DNA of 64,000 bases from JAKFWF01 sp963732635 (GCA_963732635.1 CAVTAL010000007.1:353708-417707), one strand, 5' to 3'. Shown: positions 38,488-48,521, counted from the first letter of the stretch. Program-made: numbers and translations. The notes: a model not told the origin generated them from the letters alone.

Positions 38488-39084
38488 CTACGGCACTCGC
38501 TTTTCGAGCCGAGGCGCTGGGCTACGACCCGCGGCCTCGGCTTCCCGCATGATCCGATAGACAGACATGCGTGACACGCCGAGGGCGCGCGCAGCGGACG
38601 CAGGGCCATCGCCATTGCGCAGATGGGACAGGATGGCCTCGCGGTCGATGCGCGGCTTGCCCCCGGTGTAGACGCCTGCCTTCTTGGCGCGGGCGATCCC
38701 CTCGGCTTGACGGTCACGGCGCACATCGGTTTCGAATTGCGCGAACACCGCCAGCATGCCGAAAAAGGCGCGGCCGGCGGAAGTCGCCGTGTCGACGCTC
38801 TGCTCGACGACACGCAAATGCGCGCCGGCAAGTTCGATCTCGTGGGCGATGTTGGCCAGATCGCGCAGGGATCGACCGAGGCGATCGAGGCGCGTGACGA
38901 CCAGGGTGTCGCCCTTACTCAGCACCTTGAGCGCGAGGTCGAGCTGATCCCGGCCATTGCGCTTGGTGCCGCTGCGCTTCTCCTCGAAGACGATTGCACA
39001 ACCATCCTTGTCGAGGGCGGCCTTCTGAATGGCGAGGTTCTGATCATCGGTGCTGACCCGCGCGTAACCGATGCGGCGTCCCAT
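38488..39084 (-). CDS. Serine recombinase (resolvase/invertase family)
   Basis: A 198-residue small serine recombinase. The catalytic Ser11 lies in GYARVSTDDQNL; VVTRLDRLGRSLRDL and FGMLAVFAQFETD are the conserved catalytic and dimer regions, and residues 145-185 carry a C-terminal HTH (SHLRNGDGPASAARALGVSRM). Members resolve Tn3-type cointegrates or invert DNA. No transposase is next to it, so it may be a remnant or a cassette recombinase. The region upstream of its start has dyads that could be its recombination site. Confidence 0.93.
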   Translation of the reverse strand: MGRRIGYARVSTDDQNLAIQKAALDKDGCAIVFEEKRSGTKRNGRDQLDLALKVLSKGDTLVVTRLDRLGRSLRDLANIAHEIELAGAHLRVVEQSVDTATSAGRAFFGMLAVFAQFETDVRRDRQAEGIARAKKAGVYTGGKPRIDREAILSHLRNGDGPASAARALGVSRMSVYRIMREAEAAGRSPAPRLEKRVP

Positions 39085-39140
39085 GTAACACCTCCATTTG
39101 CGTCACAAATGAGTATGCACGTTACAATATGCGTAACAAT
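39084..39140. promoter_or_regulatory. Possible res/crossover region of the serine recombinase
   Basis: Directly upstream of the recombinase start are GTTAC-(7 nt)-GTAAC (39121-39137) and TGTAAC at 39084-39089, which is the complement of GTTACA at 39121-39126. Resolvases bind imperfect dyads upstream of their own gene, which also represses it. This is positional inference; full 28-34 bp subsites were not proven. Confidence 0.35.
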
Positions 39141-39322
39141 AGGCTGAGAAATCAACCCTGTTGTGACGCGAAATCGAGGGGTGCTGGCGTGTAGCGGCAG
39201 GGTATAGTCAAAAGAGACGGATGCCACACTCGCAATCGAAGCAGGTGTGCTTAGGGCGACGCCGGATTTCCTTGGAACTTTGACGCCCTGGGAAGTGAGC
39301 TGGAGCCCGGCAATCGTGGCCA

Positions 39323-39940
39323 TCATTTCGATGGTAGGCGGCGGAAAATCAACGATAGGTTGTTTGCCGGCATCTCCTCGACTATCGGCGCCGCAAAGCC
39401 TGCAGTCGCAGCCAGCCGTATCACTGCCTCGAGGTCGCGCACCCCCCAAGCGGGATCTTGGAGCCGCAATTCTCTATCAAAGACCTCGTTGCTCGATGCT
39501 GTATGAATGCCCCGACTTCGATATGGGCCATAAAGAAACAGCACCCCATGTGCAGGGATCACGCGGGCCGCTCCCCGCATGAGACCGATCGTTGCATCCC
39601 ATGGTGCAATATGAATCATGTTGATACTCAACACCATGTCGGCACTTTCGATTGGCCAGGTCTCTGCCGCAGCGTCGAGTGCGATCGCAGGTCGGACATT
39701 CGTCCCGCCGAGCGTCTTCACCCAGGCATCGATACTCGATCTCGCGGCCGCATCGGGATCGCTTGGTTGGAAGACCACCCCAGCGCCCGCATGCGCTGCG
39801 AAGTGCGTGATGTGCTCTCCTGAACCACTTGCGATCTCCAGAACGAGACCTTGCCCCGGCAGATAGGGCCGCAGCACATCGAGAATTGGACCGCGATTGC
39901 GAACCGTGGCCGGAGCATAACGCCGAGTATCGTCGATCAT
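39323..39940 (-). CDS. DUF938 SAM-dependent methyltransferase-like protein
   Basis: About 205 residues. The N-terminus has DTRRYAPATVRNRGPILDVL, the hallmark of DUF938, followed by the SAM motif LEIASGSGEH, and SINMIHIAPWDATIGL. The family is related to methyltransferases, but its substrate is unknown. I start at MIDDTRRYAP (39940) because the extra residues upstream are not conserved. It lies alone in the accessory region; the reading frame is intact. Confidence 0.85.
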   Translation of the reverse strand: MIDDTRRYAPATVRNRGPILDVLRPYLPGQGLVLEIASGSGEHITHFAAHAGAGVVFQPSDPDAAARSSIDAWVKTLGGTNVRPAIALDAAAETWPIESADMVLSINMIHIAPWDATIGLMRGAARVIPAHGVLFLYGPYRSRGIHTASSNEVFDRELRLQDPAWGVRDLEAVIRLAATAGFAAPIVEEMPANNLSLIFRRLPSK

Positions 39941-40083
39941 ACTGCTGACGTTGCTGCCGCGGCCTCCCGTCGTCAAGCATTTCGAACTGCCATAGCCCGC
40001 AGGCTCATTCTTACGCGAAGAGAGGTACAGCAGACATGGTTGTCACGGCGTGGCATGTCCCTCGTTGACCCACAGCGGCTGTA

Positions 40084-40220
40084 GTGCGGGTGCTCAACAC
40101 CCATGTTGCAAATTTGCAGGGCACGGCGACAAGCAACGTGTGCACCGCAACAACCTCACTTTTGACAGGTCTCGGCGGCGATGGCAGCTTGTCACCCGAG
40201 ACCGCTTCCGTTCTCATTTT
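40084..40220 (-). repeat. Left copy of a 137-bp inverted repeat
   Basis: The minus strand of this segment aligns without gaps to the plus strand of 41936-42072, with about 25 mismatches in 137 bases (about 82% identity by my hand count). Shared runs include TTGCGGTGCACA, AAATGAGAAC and CCTGTCA. The two copies face each other around a low-GC membrane-protein gene. In both, the same frame is open (KMRTEA..SG.KLPS), so they may descend from a coding fragment. The rest of 39941-40451 shows no gene. Confidence 0.75.
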
Positions 40221-40451
40221 CGAGGTGGGCCAATACCGTCCGTCCCGAGACACGGATGATCAGGCGTGGTGTGCTTTTTGTTTGCACCGGTGAACGAGCT
40301 GGGATGCCAAGTTCTGCTGCGCTGCAACTCTAGATCGTCGCACAACTGGTTGGTATTGGTGAGACATCGTACATCACCGATTCTTGCATTATCGGCCTGC
40401 CCTGCACCTTTGATTAGGTAAGAATTTTTACATATGCAACAATATGCACAA

Positions 40452-41807
40452 TCAGTTGCGGATATCAGCTGGGATTGAATCCTTCTTAAAGAACGCCCTA
40501 AGTGCCAACCTATACGCATCCGCGTCTTTCGTGTCGCTGCAAATAGTTATAGCTCTATCGTCGCTGGTGAAGAAAATGCCGATTTCATAAATTGGCTTGG
40601 ATCGCCCAAGCGTAACCCCATGCCCCGCATTACTAGAGGAGTTTGAAGGTTGCAAAAAAATAGCTTTTTTCATCAAGCGATCGTCAGCGACGACGAGATC
40701 CAGCTCCCACTTGACGCCGTCAGATAAATCCTTGACGAGCACAATGTAACGTGCTCGGTGCGCTAGGTCTTTCACTACTTCCTGCCACTTCTGACTTTCG
40801 ACGTAAAGACGGCTAGCCCCGAATGGTAGGAATTTCGATCCAGGCCGTCCAATGGCGACGACAGGCCCATAACAAGAAAATTCTTCAACAAGCATGTGCT
40901 CAACTTTAGTGCGACCCAAAGCGCCTCCGAACATACTCCAAACGATTGAGTCACGATGAGAGAGCAAAAATTGATCGTTGCGAAATGATCTGAGAAACAA
41001 GATACTTGGCCGACTGTCACTCAGGACGGTTGACGCGTAGCTAGACCGTCTCAAAAAATAGCTTAAGCGCCTAAGCAAAAATCCGGACACACCAAGTAAC
41101 AGAGACACAGCGTAGACCCCAACCACAGCCCCAGCAACAAACGCTGTTGTGCTCGCAACCTCGGAGAACCCCAAATCAATGACAGTAGCTGAGTAAACTA
41201 GTCGAGCAGTCCCTATAAATGCCGCTATAAAGTAAATCAGGACGAGCGTAGCGGCGGACGCAAACAAAATGCTTGAGAGAAGCAGAAGTGCCAGCGCGGA
41301 GATTTGAAGTAGGTAAGTGGTGGACCGGGCACCGTAAAGACCAAGGTGCCTCATAAAATTCTCCCAGAGTGATAATGAGGGATCGTTCTCTGACGTGACA
41401 ACGTTGGCGAAATTTTCTGCAAGCGACGAGAAAATTAAAGCAAGTGGAGTAGATATAACAACAAGAGCAAACATATAAAAATAAATAGATCCGGTCCTCG
41501 TGCCAGCTAGGCTGTGTAGCTGAAGAAGCACGAATGAGCCCAAAGCGGCAGTGATCGCCACCCCTAAGACCTTCTCCACTCGATTGCCAAATTGACTGCA
41601 ATAATACAAAGTCACCATAATGAGAGCGGAGCAACCTGCCTCAGCGGGCAATTCAGGAAAAATCGTAGCAGCTAAAGCCCCCCATGCGATGGATACGCTG
41701 CGAAGAACCAGGTTGAATCTGTATATGAGTTTCGCGCGCTCAAGATCAAGTAGGTACCATTGACTGCGCAATAGGACAGAGCTCGCGAATAACGTATTCA
41801 TGTCCAT
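40452..41807 (-). CDS. Low-GC membrane protein with C-terminal cytosolic domain
   Basis: About 451 residues. The N-terminal 260 residues hold about seven hydrophobic segments (for example SIYFYMFALVVISTPLALIF and ISALALLLLSSILFASAA). The cytosolic part begins with SILFLRSFRNDQFLL, then GPVVAIGRPGSKFLPFGASR, W-x-x-VV, RYIVLVKDLSDGVKWELDLV. I know these patterns from membrane proteins of unknown function; the fold could bind nucleotides, but this is a guess. GC is near 48%, well below its surroundings, a sign of recent transfer. ATG 41807 is preceded by GAGGT. It is enclosed by 137-bp inverted repeats. Confidence 0.8.
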   Translation of the reverse strand: MDMNTLFASSVLLRSQWYLLDLERAKLIYRFNLVLRSVSIAWGALAATIFPELPAEAGCSALIMVTLYYCSQFGNRVEKVLGVAITAALGSFVLLQLHSLAGTRTGSIYFYMFALVVISTPLALIFSSLAENFANVVTSENDPSLSLWENFMRHLGLYGARSTTYLLQISALALLLLSSILFASAATLVLIYFIAAFIGTARLVYSATVIDLGFSEVASTTAFVAGAVVGVYAVSLLLGVSGFLLRRLSYFLRRSSYASTVLSDSRPSILFLRSFRNDQFLLSHRDSIVWSMFGGALGRTKVEHMLVEEFSCYGPVVAIGRPGSKFLPFGASRLYVESQKWQEVVKDLAHRARYIVLVKDLSDGVKWELDLVVADDRLMKKAIFLQPSNSSSNAGHGVTLGRSKPIYEIGIFFTSDDRAITICSDTKDADAYRLALRAFFKKDSIPADIRN

Positions 41808-41935
41808 TGGTAGAATTACCTCGTGTGATTCTGCGGTCGCGTCTACGCATTCGGTTTGGTGTCTTCCCATCCATTAAAACGGAAGGACAGAGTCGTCACT
41901 GGCGAAATGATGATTTCCGTTGTTAGCCCGTCTCA

Positions 41936-42072
41936 AAAATGAGAACAGAAGCGGGCTCGGGTAAAAAGCTCCCATCGTCGGCAAGTCCTGTCAGAAGTGA
42001 AGCTGTTGCGGTGCACAAGTCGGCGGTCGCCGCGCCCTCCAAATCTGCAACACGGGTGTTGCACCCCGGCAC
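41936..42072 (+). repeat. Right copy of the 137-bp inverted repeat
   Basis: This is the plus-strand partner of 40084-40220 (about 82% identity, no gaps). The pair delimits 40221-41935, 1715 bases holding one gene. Similarity fades beyond both ends of the alignment. Confidence 0.75.
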
Positions 42073-42392
42073 TTCGTCAGCAACGGGTCAGCAAGAGCCA
42101 TGAACGATGATCAGTCTTCGTCTGCAGCGCCTCCAATACCGACCGGCACCGATGCAGTTCCAGGTCGACGACGCGATAGACCCGATACCGTCCATCGTGC
42201 TGCGCTGCAGTGAAAAATCGAGGTGGGCCAGGGGCTGCCGCACTCGGACCGGCACCGGTAGATTCCGCTTTTTCGCGAATTTCGACCGTCAATACTATAC
42301 TGGGATCAGTCTCGGCGTGGTCGCTCTCTGTGGAGGAGCGGACCGCCCGCGGGTTGCTTGCTCTGGTACAGAAAGCCGATCAGAGTTTCGAA

Positions 42393-42719
42393 CTACCGCT
42401 TGCCGAACTGTGTCCTGCCCGCATCCGCCCGCACAGTCGGCCGATGAACCTTCCCCCTCAATGCTGCCTTTGTACTGTCCAGCACCAACTCTGCATTTGA
42501 TTCGTATGACCTTCTCAGCACGAGTGCGGTGGCGAGAACGCCAATCATCGCGAGTGCCGCCGCAGCAATCGAGTTCCCCATCCATGAGGTCAGCAGCAGG
42601 TCGACGATATTCTGCAGGACGTGCAGTGGTCGGCTTGGGACATCGAAGCGATAGAATGTGTTCGCGGACAGCAAGCCGAAGAACGCGAAAAAGATCGCTG
42701 CTACTTTGAATCTGGCCAT
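42393..42719 (-). CDS. Small membrane protein, hypothetical
   Basis: A 108-residue protein with two hydrophobic helices (VAAIFFAFFGLLSANTF and AAAALAMIGVLATALVL) and a basic C-terminal tail. GGAGG stands five bases before ATG 42719, which supports translation. No family is recognised and codon use is less biased than in core genes, so it could be a decayed or foreign gene. Confidence 0.5.
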   Translation of the reverse strand: MARFKVAAIFFAFFGLLSANTFYRFDVPSRPLHVLQNIVDLLLTSWMGNSIAAAALAMIGVLATALVLRRSYESNAELVLDSTKAALRGKVHRPTVRADAGRTQFGKR

Positions 42720-42725
42720 CCGCAC

Positions 42726-43209
42726 CTCCGTATTCGTCTCATGTTACGATGCTGTGGTGAAAGATCTGTTAGCGATTGTCAGGTGCATTCGCCCCAATAC
42801 AAATTGTCGAAAGAGTGCCTTGACTGACGCGAGCAGATTGGAAGCGGCCGCCCACGGAACATTCAATGAATGGAAGTTCTGGGTCATCTGTACGCGTTGG
42901 CCAACCACCCAACCACGGACGGAATACCCTCAGTTAGCTGTCAATCAAGGAACGCGGGGCAGACAAGATCGCGATACCCTCAGCTGCAGACGTTGAAAGA
43001 CAGAGGGTCGATCTCGGCCTCGGGCCAATAGGGGCGCATAGCCCGGCTCGGCTGCGATGGGCTTGCGGTTCGTCGAAGCTTGGTTAGGATAGCCGACAGT
43101 CCGACCGCCGCACTGATGGTCGACGTTGCCGGTGTGAGCGCGTCCAGCATTGCAGTCGTTGCGCAAGCTCAGGTAGATGTCTTAGAACAGATGTCATAGA
43201 GCAATCACC
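42726..43209. other. No gene seen
   Basis: I see no convincing reading frame, RNA or repeat in this stretch of about 480 bases. It lies between two small membrane-protein genes of opposite strand. Confidence 0.5.
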
Positions 43210-43818
43210 ATGAATGTGCGCAAAGTCTTATTCGCCGTAGCTCTAATCGCCCCTTTGGTTCTGCTCGGACGTTGGGTCGGAAGAAGCCTCGGCATCGAAC
43301 AAGGACTCGCCACTTTGGGGTTGTTCCTTCTCACATCCGGTGCCCTATCGGTGATACTGGAAGTCCGTCGTCGCCGTCTTTTCGCCGCGATGGCTCGCCT
43401 CCCCCCCGAGCAGCGCGAGCAGCTTCTAAGTCTGCACCCGGAGCTTCGGATCAGCGATCGTTCTATCGTCGGGGTCGGAAGTATTTCGGCCCGTAAGGCG
43501 ACGTGGATCGGCCTGCTGTGGATCAACGGGCCCATCATACCGTTGATGATACTGCCACTAGCGGTCCGTCAATTTTTCGTCGGTCAGCGTGATGACTTGA
43601 TTGCTGCCATATTGCTGCTTCTCGGGTTCGCATTGGCTTGGACGTGGTGGTCGGTGAACGTCACGCTGTGGCGGCGCTGGGCTGCGCGGCGCGGTGTCGA
43701 CGCCGACGAACTCCAGTGGCGCGGGGAGCAAGCAAGCCTTCTTTGGCGAAAGAGCCGTGCGCTTGAGCGGACTGAGCCGGAGCAAAATATCATGCGTAAA
43801 CGTGGTAAAGATGTGTGA
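43210..43818 (+). CDS. Membrane protein, hypothetical
   Basis: A 202-residue protein with four hydrophobic segments: residues 5-22 (VLFAVALIAPLVLLGRW), 31-50, 100-125 (GLLWINGPIIPLMILPLAV) and 133-150 (AAILLLLGFALAWTWWSV). Between segments 2 and 3 is a basic/acidic cytosolic loop containing LPPEQREQLLSLHPELR. The C-terminal tail is charged. No family recognised. It stands alone, without a clear ribosome site at ATG 43210. Confidence 0.65.
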   Translation: MNVRKVLFAVALIAPLVLLGRWVGRSLGIEQGLATLGLFLLTSGALSVILEVRRRRLFAAMARLPPEQREQLLSLHPELRISDRSIVGVGSISARKATWIGLLWINGPIIPLMILPLAVRQFFVGQRDDLIAAILLLLGFALAWTWWSVNVTLWRRWAARRGVDADELQWRGEQASLLWRKSRALERTEPEQNIMRKRGKDV

Positions 43819-44496
43819 CACGTTCGAGGCTTGTCTGGATGGCCTTCAGCAGCGCCTGCATAAGGGGCGCCTCCTCCATTTCCGATGGTAGGTCTCGCCG
43901 CAAGCAGACTTGCGGGAGTTGCCATGCTCCGGCCTCTTCATATGGCGCTTCGGGTCAAAACGCACGATCCGCTGACCGAGCGTCGACCGACGCGGAAGGT
44001 TCGAAAGCGGTCGCCGGAAGCAGAAATCCGCCATCTGCGTGATGCACCGCAGCGATCATCGCGGCGACGACTGCCAACTTGATGTGCTTCGAAAGCACAT
44101 GTGGTCAGATGATCCGTCTCTAGCTGTTGTCGCTATTGGCCCTGGGCTGCCAGACGTAGTCGGCGAGGTTGCCAACGCGACCGCGGGCTAAGCTGCCGAT
44201 CGAGGAACATTCTGGCACCGACGGACGGTCCCGGGGGAGGAGCAGGATTGCGGCATACCGTCGAGCATGCGTGCAGGTGACCCATCTCTGCCATTGGTCG
44301 GTCGTGCGATGACTTGATAGCCTGCGTCCGCTGCTGGTCGATGCGGACCTAGAGAACGAAGCGAAACAGGCCCACGGCGTCGTTGCCGATTCGGCAGTAC
44401 TTGCTGTTGTGCATCCCAGCTCGCCCATGGTGAGAGCGGGAATTGGGCAAGTCTGAACGTCGCAGGCTGGCTGTTTTTTTGCCGAATGGGCACCTA
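43819..44496. other. No gene seen between the accessory region and kdp
   Basis: About 680 bases show only short frames without ribosome sites or family resemblance. It may contain decayed coding sequence and the terminator of the kdp operon, but no hairpin with a U-run was found. Confidence 0.5.
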
Positions 44497-45189
44497 TTAG
44501 GCGGATTCGGCGTTGAGGCGGTATCCGACGCCAGGTTCGGTTAGGAGCCAGCGAGGGTGGTCGGGTTCGGGCTCGAGTTTTTGGCGCAACTGTCCAACGA
44601 AAACGCGTAGGTACTGCAGATCATCGACATGACTTGGTCCCCACACGGCGGTCAGCAGTTGGCGATGCGTGACCACGCGGCCAACATTTCGCACCAGCAT
44701 TTCAAGCAAATCAAATTCCTTGCGGGTGAGTTTGACCGGCTTGCCCGCCAGCTTGGCCGAGTGCGCCAGAATGTCGATGGCTAGATCGCCAACGGCGAAT
44801 ACGGTCTCCTCGCCGGACTGGCGCGCAACATGGCGCAATGCCGTTCGCACGCGAGCCAGCAACTCTCCCATGCCGAATGGTTTATTGACGTAGTCGTCGG
44901 CGCCAAGATCGAGGGCGGCGATCTTTTCACTCTCGCGGTCTCGGGCTGAAAGCACGACGATCGGGATCTTCGACCATGACCGCAGGGCGGTTATCACCGC
45001 TTTGCCGTCCATGTCCGGCAGACCGAGGTCGAGCAGGATTAGATCCGGCGCTTGCTGGGCGACAAGTTTCAGAGCGTCCGTGGCATTCATGGTCGTAACT
45101 ACGTCATATCCTGCCGCCTTCAGGCTCGGCGTCAGGAACCGCAGAATTTGTGGTTCGTCATCGACGATCAGGATCCGCTCCTTGCTCAT
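44497..45189 (-). CDS. kdpE: Response regulator KdpE
   Basis: A 230-residue OmpR-type regulator. The receiver domain (1-120) has the acidic pocket VDDE, phosphoacceptor D54 (LILLDLGLPDMDG) and the switch Lys in ADDYVNKPF. Residues 130-228 are the winged-helix DNA-binding domain (KLTRKEFDLLEMLVRNVGR, GVGYRL). Phosphorylated by KdpD, it activates the kdp promoter under potassium limitation. The ATG overlaps the kdpD stop by four bases (ATGA). It is the last gene of the operon. Confidence 0.97.
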   Translation of the reverse strand: MSKERILIVDDEPQILRFLTPSLKAAGYDVVTTMNATDALKLVAQQAPDLILLDLGLPDMDGKAVITALRSWSKIPIVVLSARDRESEKIAALDLGADDYVNKPFGMGELLARVRTALRHVARQSGEETVFAVGDLAIDILAHSAKLAGKPVKLTRKEFDLLEMLVRNVGRVVTHRQLLTAVWGPSHVDDLQYLRVFVGQLRQKLEPEPDHPRWLLTEPGVGYRLNAESA

Positions 45190-47892
45190 TGGGTCTCCCG
45201 GTTCGGCGCCTGAGCCGTTTGCATCGCCGGCAGTAGAATTGTCATTCGTGTTCCTCTCGTCTTCGACACAGGGCTCTCAGCGACGATCGATCCACCCATC
45301 GCCTTGATCAAACCAGCACAAATCGAGAGCCCGAGCCCGGTGCCGGCGACGCGACCGTCGCTGCCGCCGACACGATAGAATTTCTCGAAGACCTTCTCGA
45401 CTTCATCTGGCGGAATGCCGATCCCGTCGTCGGTCACGACGATAGCCAAGTTGTTACCCTGCTTGCTTGCTTCCACGACCGCCGACGCGCCGTCCCCGCG
45501 ATACTTCCACGAATTGTCCAACAGGTTGAGAATGACCTGCGCCAGCAGCGTCGCATCGCCGCGAACCAGCGGCAAGTCAGGAGCGATCCTCAACTGCATG
45601 GCGAGGCCAGGTGCACTGCTTTGTGCCCGTTCGACCGCACCACGAATAACATCTGCGATATCGACCCAGTCACGTCGAATATCGATTGCGCCTGCTTCCA
45701 GCCGCGTCATGTCGAGCAGGTCCGATACGAACTTGGACAGCCGAACCGCTTCTTCTTCGATAGTCAGCAGCAGGTCGGCTCTTTCCGTCGCCGACATGCG
45801 TTCGCCCAAAGTTCGCAGACTCGAAGCAGACCCAACGATCGAAGCCAGTGGCGTCCGCAAATCGTGTGAGATCGACGAGAGGAGCGTGCCGCGCAGGCGC
45901 TCCCCCTCGGCCGCAGTTTCCGCTTTGCCTGCTTCCTGCACCAGCAGCGTGCGCTCGATGGCAATTGCCGCCTGCTCGATGATTGATTGAAGGACCGCAG
46001 CGGTTGCGGCCGGCAAGTCCTCGTCACCGTCAGCCGGTGCGATACCTAGGACCGCCAGAATGCCCTTAGTCCCGGTCAATGGGCGAAATTGAAAATGCGA
46101 CGTTGGCAACGTATTTGTGAAGCGCCCGGCCGACTCCTTCTCCTTCGCTGACCACCGCGCTGCCGCCCAATCGGCGGTCGACATGTTGTCCTCGGGCGGC
46201 CATCCGGTCTGGATCGCCAAATCGCGACCGTCGTTCATCAGAATGATCGAATTGCCCTTGACGACAACAGCGGACTGGCTGGCGAGCAGCCAAAGCACGT
46301 CATCCAAGTTAGGCGCCCCCGCGAGTTTTCGGGAGAAGTCGTAGAGAGATTGGATCGCATTGGCCCTGTCCGTCGTCGCCGTTGCCTGCTCGCGAAGGCG
46401 ACCGGCGAGACCTCCTGTCACCACTGCCACGACAAGGAAGGTGATCAGCGCGAATAATTCGTGCGGCTCGGCAACAGTGAAACTGAGACGCGGCTCGATG
46501 AAGAAGAAGTTGTAAGCCAGGAATGACAGGACCGCTGCCGCAATCGCCGAGGTCAGGCCCAGCAGCAAGGCGGACAACAGGACGGCGAACAGGAACACCA
46601 TCGAAAGATTGGGCAGCGTGGTCACCCGTTCGAGTCCGAGCCCCACGAGCACCGCCAGCGCCACGGCCAATACCGCAGCCGACGCGCCCGTCAGGGACTT
46701 TGTCATAGATGGCCAATTCATATGCGGCCTGGGCACGAAGGGCTTTTCCGGCGCCAGCACGACGATCGAGAGCCCTTGTGCCTGCCCAATCAGCTCATGC
46801 GACAACGATCGCCCGCGCAGCCGGTTGATCGGTCCAGTATTGGATCGGCCAATGAGGATTTGCGTGATGTTGTTTCGCTTGGCGAAGGCGAGGATTTCGT
46901 CGGTGAGATTGCTTGCGTTCAAGCGGACGGTCGTGGCGCCGAGCCGTTCAGCCAATCGCATGGCCTTTTCGGTACGCTTCATGGCTGCACGATCAGTGAT
47001 TTCGCGGTTGCTCGGCTTGAGGTGGAGCGCAATCCAGTCGGACTTGAGTGTCGCCGCCATCCGCCCAGCAGCGCGCACCACAGTTTCAGATTAACTCGTC
47101 GCCGCCCACGCACACCAGAAGCCGTTCAGCCGTCGGCCATGGACCTTCGATGCCCTGCTGTCGAAGCTGGGCGATCATCTGCTCGTCGACACGGTCGACC
47201 GTGCGGCGAAGGGCGAGCTCGCGCAGCGCGGTCAGATTGCTCGGCTTGAAGAACTGATCGACGGCGCGCTTCGCATTCTCCGGCAGGTAGACCTTGCCCT
47301 CCTTGAGGCGCTTGATCAGTTCATCGGGCGGAAGATCGACCACCACGATCTCATCGGCCTTCTCGATGACACTGTCGGGCACCGTCTCCCGCACGACAAT
47401 GCCCGTGATGCGTTGCACCACGTCGGTCAGGCTTTCGAGATGCTGAATGTTGAGCGTGGTCCAGACATCGATGCCGGCCCGCAAAGCCTCTTCGACATCC
47501 TGGTAGCGCTTGGGATGCAGCAGGCCCGGTGCATTGGTGTGCGCGAATTCGTCGACCAGTAACAGCGTCGGCCGCCTCGCGATCGCAGCCTCGATATCGA
47601 ATTCCATGATGGTTCGATTGCGATATGTCACCGCACGACGAGGCAGGACCTCGAGGCCCTCCAGCATGGCGTTGGTATCAGCCCGGCCGTGAGTCTCGAC
47701 GACACCAACGGCGACATCCGCGCCTTCGGCCTTCAGGGCGCGGGCAGCATTCAACATCGCATAGGTTTTGCCGACACCCGGCGCCATGCCGAGGAACACC
47801 TTGAGCTTGCCACGCGTCTCCCTTTCGGCAAGCTCCAGCAGGGCCGCTGGCGATGGACGGCGCGCTTCATTGCTCTGGTGCGTCTCTGCCAT
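45186..47892 (-). CDS. kdpD: Potassium-sensing histidine kinase KdpD, one frameshift
   Basis: About 900 residues after removing one A near 47090, where DELI-stop should read DELSETVV. The N-terminal KdpD domain has Walker A GMAPGVGKTYAM and Walker B-like LLLVDEFAHTNAPG; then a USP-like domain (RLNASNLTDEILAFAKRNN), four membrane segments (about residues 405-500), a GAF region, HisKA with SSISHDLRTPLASI, and the ATPase with DDGIGIPPDE and GTGLGLSI. It senses K+ and controls KdpE. Without correction the gene is read as a separate 268-residue N-terminal protein and a 631-residue kinase. The lesion is in a short A-run, so an error is likely. Confidence 0.92.
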
Positions 47893-47898
47893 GCCCCA

Positions 47899-48510
47899 TC
47901 ACACGCGTGGTGCGAGTGCCGCGTCAAGGGCTCGATTGAGGCCGAGCACGTTGATCCGCGGCTCTCCAAACACGCCGGCGAACGGCTCTTCGATATGCAG
48001 AGTGAGTATCTCGCGAATGCGAGCCTCCGGCACGCCGCGAGCGGTCGCAACCCGCCCGACCTGCAGCAATGCGAATGCCGGAGATATGTGCGGGTCGAGG
48101 CCGCTGGCGGACGTCGTAACAGCGTCTGCCGGTATATTGCTCGCGCCAGAAGCTTTGCGCAGCGCGGCCGCATCCGCCTGCACCCGATCGATCAGCTTTT
48201 TCGACGTCGGGCCGAGGTTCGAGCCGCTGGAATTGCCGGCGTTATACGGCGCATCGACGGTCTTGGTCTCATCCTTCGGATCGGGCCCGCTGGTGGCGGA
48301 CGGCCGACCCTGGAAATACCGATCGGACGTGAACGCCTGTCCGATCAGGCCCGAGCCAACAACGACGCTGCCGTTACGAATGAGACTGCCGTTGGCCGCA
48401 TGGGGCATGGCCAGTTGGGCGATCGCTGTTACGGCCAATGGATAGGCGACACCGGTGAGCAGCGTGAACAGAGCAACCATGACGATGGCCGGGCGCAGGT
48501 GGGTGAGCAT
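47899..48510 (-). CDS. kdpC: K+-transporting ATPase subunit KdpC
   Basis: About 203 residues. One N-terminal membrane helix (RPAIVMVALFTLLTGVAYPLAVTAIAQ) anchors the periplasmic domain with GSLIRNGSVVVGSGLIGQAF, YFQGRPSA and SGLDPHISPAFAL, all KdpC hallmarks. It is the inner-membrane subunit that stabilises the KdpFABC complex and raises its ATP affinity. ATG 48510 (MLTHLRPA) fits the conserved start; it begins 11 bases after kdpB and ends 6 before kdpD. Confidence 0.96.
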   Translation of the reverse strand: MLTHLRPAIVMVALFTLLTGVAYPLAVTAIAQLAMPHAANGSLIRNGSVVVGSGLIGQAFTSDRYFQGRPSATSGPDPKDETKTVDAPYNAGNSSGSNLGPTSKKLIDRVQADAAALRKASGASNIPADAVTTSASGLDPHISPAFALLQVGRVATARGVPEARIREILTLHIEEPFAGVFGEPRINVLGLNRALDAALAPRV

Positions 48511-48521
48511 GCAAGCCTCCT

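Noticed and set aside
47080..47095. Natural split of KdpD into two proteins
   Set aside because: Some bacteria do have a short separate KdpD, but here one extra A in a short run explains the stop codon and the residues on both sides join into the normal sequence.
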